A stretch of 5,068 bases of DNA from Xanthobacteraceae bacterium. Lineage in GTDB: Bacteria > Pseudomonadota > Alphaproteobacteria > Rhizobiales > Xanthobacteraceae. Where the stretch lies: positions 1-5,068 of the forward strand of contig JASHSE010000019.1 of the NCBI GenBank assembly GCA_030036975.1. The letters run 5' to 3'. Position 1 is the stretch's first letter. Every line of letters begins with the position of its first letter. The translations under genes and the position numbers were made by a program. The notes under the pieces are model-generated. The model ran no database searches and had not been told where the DNA came from. It saw only the letters and a list, made by a program, of their open reading frames with translations. Below are positions 1 to 3,991 of the stretch, piece after piece.

Positions 1-153
1 ACCCGCGACCGAGGTGGCGCCGGACACGTCCGGCGCGGTCGCCGACGGCAGCGCTGCGTGCAGCACGCCCGCCGACAACAGCACGGCCGCAGCCGGCAGT
101 CCGAAACGGACGAGCGACGACAGACGACGGAGGACGGATGAAATTCCATGCAC
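1..153 (-). CDS. Putative exported or membrane-anchored protein, N-terminal fragment
   Basis: This is an open frame on the minus strand that runs off the left edge, giving 51 visible residues. The N-terminus looks like a signal peptide or signal anchor: residues 9-10 are Arg-Arg, followed by a short basic stretch (LSSLVRF, 11-17) and a hydrophobic core at about 18-33 (GLPAAAVLLSAGVLHA). A signal-peptidase-like A-x-A region follows near residues 33-40. I chose the GTG start because GAGGAG lies at 165-160, six bases upstream. An in-frame ATG at 186-184 would add 11 residues but has a weaker upstream region. The Arg-Arg pair only loosely resembles a Tat motif. The mature part is not visible, so the function is unknown. 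The gene lies on the same strand as lsrF and downstream of it, but a 209-bp gap containing a palindromic repeat separates them. Confidence 0.5.
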   Translation of the reverse strand, partial: MHGISSVLRRLSSLVRFGLPAAAVLLSAGVLHAALPSATAPDVSGATSVAG

Positions 154-197
154 GGCGCACTCCTCGGCCACGCCCGACGGGTCCATCAAGAGATTCG

Positions 198-336
198 TCA
201 TTCCGGGGCCGAGCCAACGGGTCCGGCCCGAAGTGGCCGGCCCGATGACAAGCTCCGCGAGGAGCCCGGAATCCATAACCCCCCAGCGCAGGGGTTATGG
301 ATTCCGGACTCGCCGCTTCGCGGCGATCCGGAATGA
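198..336. repeat. Composite intergenic palindromic repeat (BIME/MITE-like)
   Basis: A 139-bp block is bounded by perfect 9-bp inverted ends, TCATTCCGG (198-206) and CCGGAATGA (328-336). It contains three internal palindromes. The first is 219-228 against 235-243, with one bulged base. The second is a perfect 17-bp stem (266-282 with 291-307, 8-nt loop). The third is 301-308 with 327-334, enclosing CGCCGC/GCGGCG (311-316 with 320-325, loop TTC). The second and third share bases 301-307, so they cannot both form. There is no T-run on either side, so it is not a standard intrinsic terminator. It fills most of the gap between lsrF and the next minus-strand gene. Sequences of this style are abundant in Bradyrhizobium-like genomes, as recalled and not searched. 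Confidence 0.8.
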
Positions 337-362
337 TGAGAGTTAATCATCCGAATTCCACA

Positions 363-1271
363 TCACTCGGCAGCCACGTTGGCGGCACCGCGCTCGGCGT
401 CGGCTTTAAGCGAACGAAACAGCTCGAACGCCTGCTTGGGCTTTAGATTCTTGTGCACGACGGCGGCGACCGCCTCGATCATCGCCTGCGGTGCCCCGGA
501 CTGGAAAATGTTGCGGCCCATGTCGACGCCGCAGGCGCCCTGCTGCACGGCGCTGTAGGCCATGGTCAGCGCCTCGAGCTCCGGCAGCTTCTTGCCGCCG
601 GCCATCACGATCGGCACCGGGCACGACGCCGTGATGGTCTCGAAGCCGTCGTCGACGTAGTAGGTCTTGACATATTGCGCGCCGAGTTCGGCGATGATGC
701 GGCAGGCGAGCCGGAAATATTTGGCGTCGCGCACCATGGCCTTGCCGACCGCGGTGATGCCCATGACCGGCACGCCAGCGCGCAAGCCGGCATCGACCAG
801 GCGCGTCATATTGTGCACCGAGCGCGTCTCGTGCTCGCCGCCGATGAACACCTGGATGCCGACGCCGGCGGCGTTGAGCCGCACCGCGTCGTCCATATCC
901 ATGGCGATCTCTTCGTCGGACAATTCATCGCGCAGAATGCTCGGCCCGCCGCTCGCCCGCAGCACCATCGGCTTCTGGCACTGCGCCGGAATGACGGTGC
1001 GCAAAATGCCGCGCGTGCAGAACAGCGCATCGCAGGACGGCAACAGCGGCACGATCGATAGATCGATGCGCTCGAGGCCGGTGGTCGGGCCTTGAAAATA
1101 GCCGTGGTCGATCGCCAGCATCACGGTGCGGCCGGAGCGCGGATCGAATACCCGCGCCATGCGGTTCTTCATGCCCCAATCGAGCTGGTGGCTGCCTTTG
1201 AGATAAAACCCGGGCGTCTGCTGCGGCTGATCGAGGGCATAGCGTTCGCCTTCCCTGTCGGCTTCCGGCAT
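363..1271 (-). CDS. lsrF: LsrF-like 3-hydroxy-5-phosphonooxypentane-2,4-dione thiolase
   Basis: The product is 302 residues, class I aldolase (TIM-barrel) fold, cytoplasmic. In the AI-2 degradation pathway LsrF transfers an acetyl group from 3-hydroxy-5-phosphonooxypentane-2,4-dione to CoA. The match to E. coli LsrF, as I remember it, runs nearly end to end: DQPQ near residue 14, LKGxxxLDWGM (24-34), [18 protein letters not shown] (53-70), FCTRGILR (84-91), a VKTYYV block whose Lys202 fits the Schiff-base lysine, [13 protein letters not shown] (219-231) and [11 protein letters not shown] (248-258). The C-terminus is about ten residues longer than E. coli LsrF. The ATG at 1271 is chosen because AGGGAGAGG (1286-1278) lies six bases upstream and because homology begins just after it. 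The open frame extends upstream to 1487, but that stretch is not LsrF-like and would run into the imuA promoter. No other lsr genes are visible, so the true substrate could be another ketose or dione phosphate. Confidence 0.9.
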   Translation of the reverse strand: MPEADREGERYALDQPQQTPGFYLKGSHQLDWGMKNRMARVFDPRSGRTVMLAIDHGYFQGPTTGLERIDLSIVPLLPSCDALFCTRGILRTVIPAQCQKPMVLRASGGPSILRDELSDEEIAMDMDDAVRLNAAGVGIQVFIGGEHETRSVHNMTRLVDAGLRAGVPVMGITAVGKAMVRDAKYFRLACRIIAELGAQYVKTYYVDDGFETITASCPVPIVMAGGKKLPELEALTMAYSAVQQGACGVDMGRNIFQSGAPQAMIEAVAAVVHKNLKPKQAFELFRSLKADAERGAANVAAE

Positions 1272-1277
1272 CGATGA

Positions 1278-1286
1278 CCTCTCCCT
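1278..1286 (-). promoter_or_regulatory. Ribosome-binding site of lsrF
   Basis: Read on the minus strand, AGGGAGAGG sits six bases before the ATG at 1271-1269. It is a near-ideal Shine-Dalgarno match and decides this start over the longer open frame, which has no comparable site. Confidence 0.8.
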
Positions 1287-1402
1287 GACGGGCGCGCGCT
1301 GGCTGACATTCCTGCGATGGTGATCGAGGTATGCGCCATCGCCATGGCGCCAGCAAGACGGAGCGTGGGCCGGGCCGGCGCGACCAGACGCCATCGCCTG
1401 GA

Positions 1403-1446
1403 TTTTGGAACTCTTATTTCGGAACCCTTGGTTTCGGAACTCTTGG
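1403..1446. repeat. Three imperfect direct repeats upstream of imuA
   Basis: The 15-mer TTTCGGAACYCTTGG occurs at 1417-1431 and 1432-1446 with a single mismatch. A diverged third copy precedes it at 1403-1416. The shared core GGAACYCTT begins at 1407, 1421 and 1436, so the spacing is 14 and 15 bp. The last copy runs into the imuA -35 box. On the minus strand each core contains GTTC, the LexA half-site, but the spacing is not the N7 that LexA requires. It could be an operator array for lsrF or imuA, or only a local duplication; no regulator can be named. Confidence 0.6.
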
Positions 1447-1471
1447 CAAAGTTCGTGTTTTGTTCTATAAG
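1443..1471 (+). promoter_or_regulatory. imuA-imuB-dnaE2 promoter (-35/-10)
   Basis: TTGGCA (1443-1448) and TATAAG (1466-1471) each match the sigma-70-type consensus at five of six positions, with an optimal 17-bp spacer. Transcription would start near 1477-1480, giving a short leader of about 25 nt before the imuA ATG at 1503. I see no Shine-Dalgarno sequence in that leader. The spacer is almost entirely filled by the LexA operator, so LexA binding should block polymerase directly. Confidence 0.8.
1451..1465 (+). promoter_or_regulatory. LexA box (SOS operator) of the mutasome operon
   Basis: GTTC-GTGTTTT-GTTC is an exact match to the alphaproteobacterial LexA operator GTTC-N7-GTTC. It lies between the -35 and -10 boxes, and imuA-imuB-dnaE2 cassettes are known SOS targets. 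The downstream half-site is also the left arm of a GTTC-TATAA-GAAC palindrome (1462-1474) that overlaps the -10 box. Confidence 0.9.
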
Positions 1472-1502
1472 AACATAGAGCAAACATCCATCAGTTTTGC
1501 AC

Positions 1503-2429
1503 ATGCCGATGACTCAACCCGCCGTCGCTGCCGCGGCGCGCAACCGCGCCGCCATCATGGAGGAATTGCGCCGCCTGCTGCCCGGCGTGACGGATATTCA
1601 CAAGGCTTTCGCTTTCGGCCTGCCCGCGCTGGATTCTTGCCTTCCCGATGGCGGCCTCGCCTGCGGCGCGCTGCATGAAATCGTACCCGAGCCGCACGCC
1701 ACGCCCGCCGCGCTTGGTTTCATCGCGGCGCTGTTGGCGCACAATTCCCTTTACCCTCCCCTGCAGGGGGAGGGTCGATGCCGAGCGCAAGCGAGGCATC
1801 GGGGTGGGGTCCACCTTGGCGGCGCAACGCCACCCCACCCCGGCTCGCAAATGCTCGCCGACCCTCCCCCTACAGGGAAGGGTAAAGTCATATGCGTCCT
1901 CCCCGCTTACGGCTTTCGCGATCATGGCCGCCTTTACGGCCATGGTCTCGCCGCGCTCGGGCTTGATCCGGAGCGCCTCATCCTTGTCGAAACCGCGCGC
2001 CGCAACGACACCCTGTGGGCGATCGAGGAGGCGCTGCGCTCGGGCGCGCCGGCCGCGGTCGCCGGCATCGTCGACCAGATCGATCTGAAATTAAGCCAAA
2101 GGCTGCATCTCGCCGCCGTCGATTGCGGCCTGCCGCTCTTTTTGTTGCGGCCCGCGCACAATCTGGAATCGAGCGCGGCGGCGACGCGCTGGCGCGTCGG
2201 CACCGCCGCGGCCGCGCGCGACCGCTTCGGCCTTCTCGTCCGCCCGCGATGGCATCTGCGCCTTGAACGCTGCCGCAACGGCCGGCCCGGCGAATGGAGT
2301 GTGGAGTACGATCATGTCGCGCATCGTTTCAGTTTGGCTGCCGCGCTGGCCGATTCTGCGCGCACTCGCGGCGCAGGCAAAGCAAACAAAAGAAGCGAAG
2401 CAACCGACCGAGCAGCTCATTGCGCCTGA
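1503..2429 (+). CDS. imuA: ImuA, RecA-like SOS mutagenesis protein, with repeat insertion
   Basis: The product is 308 residues from the ATG at 1503; starts at 1497 (TTG) or 1509 (ATG) are also possible, and none has a clear ribosome-binding site. ImuA is the RecA-like accessory of the ImuA-ImuB-DnaE2 translesion complex. The RecA-type core begins at about 40-61 (LPALDSCLPDGGL, then GALHEIV). Where RecA has its Walker A loop, this protein reads PEPHATPAA (62-70) without GKT, so ATP binding is doubtful. Conserved blocks continue with VICVLPAYGFRDHGRLY (129-145), GLDPERLILVE (153-163), LHLAAVDCGLPLFLLRP (201-217) and TRWRV (228-232). Residues of about 83-128 are encoded by a palindromic repeat lying between a helix (GFIAALLAH) and the next strand (VICVL). 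Without it the protein would be near the usual family length of roughly 250-270. It is first in the operon, under a LexA-box promoter, and its last 116 nt overlap imuB. Confidence 0.9.
   Translation: MPMTQPAVAAAARNRAAIMEELRRLLPGVTDIHKAFAFGLPALDSCLPDGGLACGALHEIVPEPHATPAALGFIAALLAHNSLYPPLQGEGRCRAQARHRGGVHLGGATPPHPGSQMLADPPPTGKGKVICVLPAYGFRDHGRLYGHGLAALGLDPERLILVETARRNDTLWAIEEALRSGAPAAVAGIVDQIDLKLSQRLHLAAVDCGLPLFLLRPAHNLESSAAATRWRVGTAAAARDRFGLLVRPRWHLRLERCRNGRPGEWSVEYDHVAHRFSLAAALADSARTRGAGKANKRSEATDRAAHCA
1749..1887. repeat. In-frame palindromic repeat inside imuA
   Basis: Five stem units lie in a symmetric order. The left end hairpin is 1753-1761 with 1767-1775 (9 bp, perfect). The next is 1776-1782 with 1795-1801. 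A central stem pairs 1801-1810 with 1832-1841 (10 bp, perfect) and encloses GGCG/CGCC at 1818-1821 and 1828-1831. A weak hairpin follows at 1841-1844 with 1857-1860. The right end hairpin is 1861-1869 with 1875-1883 (one mismatch). The termini extend to a 9-bp inverted repeat, CTTTACCCT (1749-1757) and AGGGTAAAG (1879-1887). The stretch is read through by imuA without a stop, giving a Pro/Gly/Arg-rich insert. It is the same family as 4403-4523, in the opposite orientation. Confidence 0.85.
2303..2306 (+). promoter_or_regulatory. Ribosome-binding site of imuB inside imuA
   Basis: GGAG lies seven bases before the ATG at 2314, within the imuA reading frame. It supports this start over the more upstream in-frame ATG at 2263, which would add 17 residues not resembling the ImuB N-terminus. 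Confidence 0.7.
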
Positions 2430-3975
2430 TCGGCCGTTCGTCCTTGCCGTTGCGTCTGCCGGCGGGCCGCGCATCGCCGCCTTGAACGAGGCGGCCGAGG
2501 CGGCGGGACTTTCCATCGGCGAGCCGTTGGCGGATGCGCGGGCCAAGGCCGGATTCCTGCAAGTGCGCGCCGCCGATGCCGACGACGACGATGCCGCGCT
2601 GCGCCGCCTGACCTTATGGGCGACGCGCTATACGCCGGCCGCTTCGTCCTATGACGAAGCAAGCGGCGCCGACGGTTTTTTCCTCGATGTCGAAGGCTCA
2701 AGCCATCTGTTCGGCGGCGAGGAAAAACTCGTTGCCGATCTGGCCGCGCGGCTAAAGAACAATTTCGGTCTGCCGGCGCGGCTCGCCGTCGCCGCCACCG
2801 CCGGCGCGGCCTGGGCGGCCTCGCGCTTTCACGCCAAAAACCCCTGCATCCTGCCGCCGCAGCGGCACGCCGAGATTTTGGCGCCGCTTCCGGTCGAAGC
2901 GCTGCGGCTTGCCCCGGAAATTTCCACGACGCTGCGCCGGCTCGGCTTCAAAACCGTCGGCGCGCTGTTGGACAAACCGCGCGCGCCGTTCGCCGCGCGA
3001 TTTTCCGCAAGCCTGCTCCGCCGTCTCGATCAGGCGCTCGGCCGCATCGACGAGCCGCTCATCCCCGTCGCGCCGCCGCCGGTCTACCATTCGCTGCGTT
3101 ATTTGCTCGAGCCGATCGTCGCGCAGGAGGCCGTCGTGGCGCTGTCAAGCCGCCTCATGCAGACGCTGACGCACGTGCTCGCCCGCGACGACGTCGGCGC
3201 CCGCGGCCTGAAACTGTCGCTCTATCGCGTCGACGGCGCGGTCAAGACGCTCGACATCGCGCTGACGCTGCCGACGCGCAGCGTCGCGCATGTGGCGCGG
3301 CTCATTGCGCTCAAGCTCGAGGCCGCCGCGGCGACCGACGATGCCGGCTTCGGCTTCGAAGCCATCGGCCTTGCCGTGACCCGCGCCGAGCCGATGCCGG
3401 CACGGCAGACGGAACTGACCGCAGCGGGGCTTGCCGATCGGACCGAGCATTGCGCCGCCCTCGTCGACAAGCTGCAGCAGCGGCTCGGGCCGCACAGCGT
3501 GCGCCGGTTCGAACCTGTCGCCAGCCATATCCCCGAGCGCGCCGAGGTGCTCGCCGCGGTCAATGGCGCGACGTTGCAAGTTCCTGCTCCGGAAAGAACG
3601 AGCATTGCGGCGGCGGCTTCACGCGCGCGCCCGCTGCTCCTGTTGCCTCACGCCGAGCCGGCTGAGGAGGTCATGGCGCTCGTCCCCGAAGGTCCGCCGC
3701 GGCGCTTCCGCTGGCGCGGCGTGACCTACGAGATCGAGCATGCCGAAGGCCCCGAACGCATCGCCGCCGAATGGTGGCGCACTCCGCCTTCCGCTCATTC
3801 CCGCGCAAGCGGGAATCCAGACCATCTTTGCGAAGACGAAAAGCGACAGGCGCTCACCCGCGATTATTATCTCGTCGAAGGCTCAGGCGGCCACCGCTTC
3901 TGGCTGTTTCGCCAAGGACTTTATGGCCGCGAGACCGCCGACGCGCGCTGGTTCGTGCACGGGCTGTTTGCATAA
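2314..3975 (+). CDS. imuB: ImuB, Y-family polymerase-like mutasome scaffold
   Basis: The product is 553 residues, about the usual family length. ImuB resembles DinB-type polymerases but is non-catalytic; it links DnaE2 and ImuA to the sliding clamp in SOS mutagenesis. The N-terminus MSRIVSVWLPRWPI (1-14) replaces the catalytic Asp motif of active Y-family enzymes. The second catalytic region reads ADGFFLDVEGSSHLFGGE (119-136); the Glu of the polymerase S-x-D-E motif is Gly here, as expected for ImuB. Helix-hairpin-helix and little-finger-like regions follow (about 190-360). A weak clamp-binding candidate, QTELT (365-369), precedes the KLQQRLGP block; it lacks the usual aromatic, so I am unsure of it. 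The C-terminal signature is intact: SHIPERA (404-410), GPPRRFRWRGV (460-470), EGPERIAAEWWR (478-489), TRDYYLVE (515-522), RFWLFRQGLYGRE (528-540) and WFVHGLFA at the end. Residues of about 490-512, between EWWR and TRDYY, derive partly from a palindromic repeat. The gene overlaps imuA by 116 nt. Confidence 0.95.
   Translation: MSRIVSVWLPRWPILRALAAQAKQTKEAKQPTEQLIAPDRPFVLAVASAGGPRIAALNEAAEAAGLSIGEPLADARAKAGFLQVRAADADDDDAALRRLTLWATRYTPAASSYDEASGADGFFLDVEGSSHLFGGEEKLVADLAARLKNNFGLPARLAVAATAGAAWAASRFHAKNPCILPPQRHAEILAPLPVEALRLAPEISTTLRRLGFKTVGALLDKPRAPFAARFSASLLRRLDQALGRIDEPLIPVAPPPVYHSLRYLLEPIVAQEAVVALSSRLMQTLTHVLARDDVGARGLKLSLYRVDGAVKTLDIALTLPTRSVAHVARLIALKLEAAAATDDAGFGFEAIGLAVTRAEPMPARQTELTAAGLADRTEHCAALVDKLQQRLGPHSVRRFEPVASHIPERAEVLAAVNGATLQVPAPERTSIAAAASRARPLLLLPHAEPAEEVMALVPEGPPRRFRWRGVTYEIEHAEGPERIAAEWWRTPPSAHSRASGNPDHLCEDEKRQALTRDYYLVEGSGGHRFWLFRQGLYGRETADARWFVHGLFA
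3797..3816. repeat. Short palindromic repeat inside imuB
   Basis: ATTCCCGC (3797-3804) and GCGGGAAT (3809-3816) form a perfect 8-bp stem around the loop GCAA. In the imuB frame it reads HSRASGNP, and on the minus strand IPACAG. Both are translations I recognise of a dispersed palindromic repeat found in many proteobacterial genomes. Its sequence is unrelated to the imuA/dnaE2 family. The surrounding non-conserved insert may span about 3781-3850. Confidence 0.8.
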
Positions 3976-3991
3976 TCTTTCGAGAAAACAG

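Noticed and set aside
266..334. Intrinsic terminator for lsrF
   Set aside because: The hairpins are strong but no T-run follows on the minus strand, and they belong to a larger palindromic repeat. A transcript-end role is possible but not shown.
14..346. Plus-strand open frame of 110 codons over the left edge
   Set aside because: Its second half is translated palindromic repeat and its first half is antisense to the minus-strand frame with a signal-peptide-like N-terminus. It has no domain-like content.
453..1061. Long plus-strand frame antisense to lsrF
   Set aside because: It is a by-product of high GC content. It is His/Ala/Arg-rich with no recognisable domain and lies entirely within a well-supported minus-strand gene.
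1462..1474. GTTC-TATAA-GAAC as a second LexA operator
   Set aside because: It does not have the direct-repeat N7 geometry. It shares its left half with the perfect LexA box and is explained by overlap with the -10 region.
1272..1487. Upstream extension of the lsrF frame to an ATG at 1487
   Set aside because: The extra 72 residues do not resemble LsrF, include the translated direct repeats, and would place the start inside the imuA promoter. The ATG at 1271 has a strong ribosome-binding site.
1753..1883. Frameshift or pseudogene in imuA
   Set aside because: The frame is continuous through the insert and the conserved blocks on both sides are in one frame with no stop.
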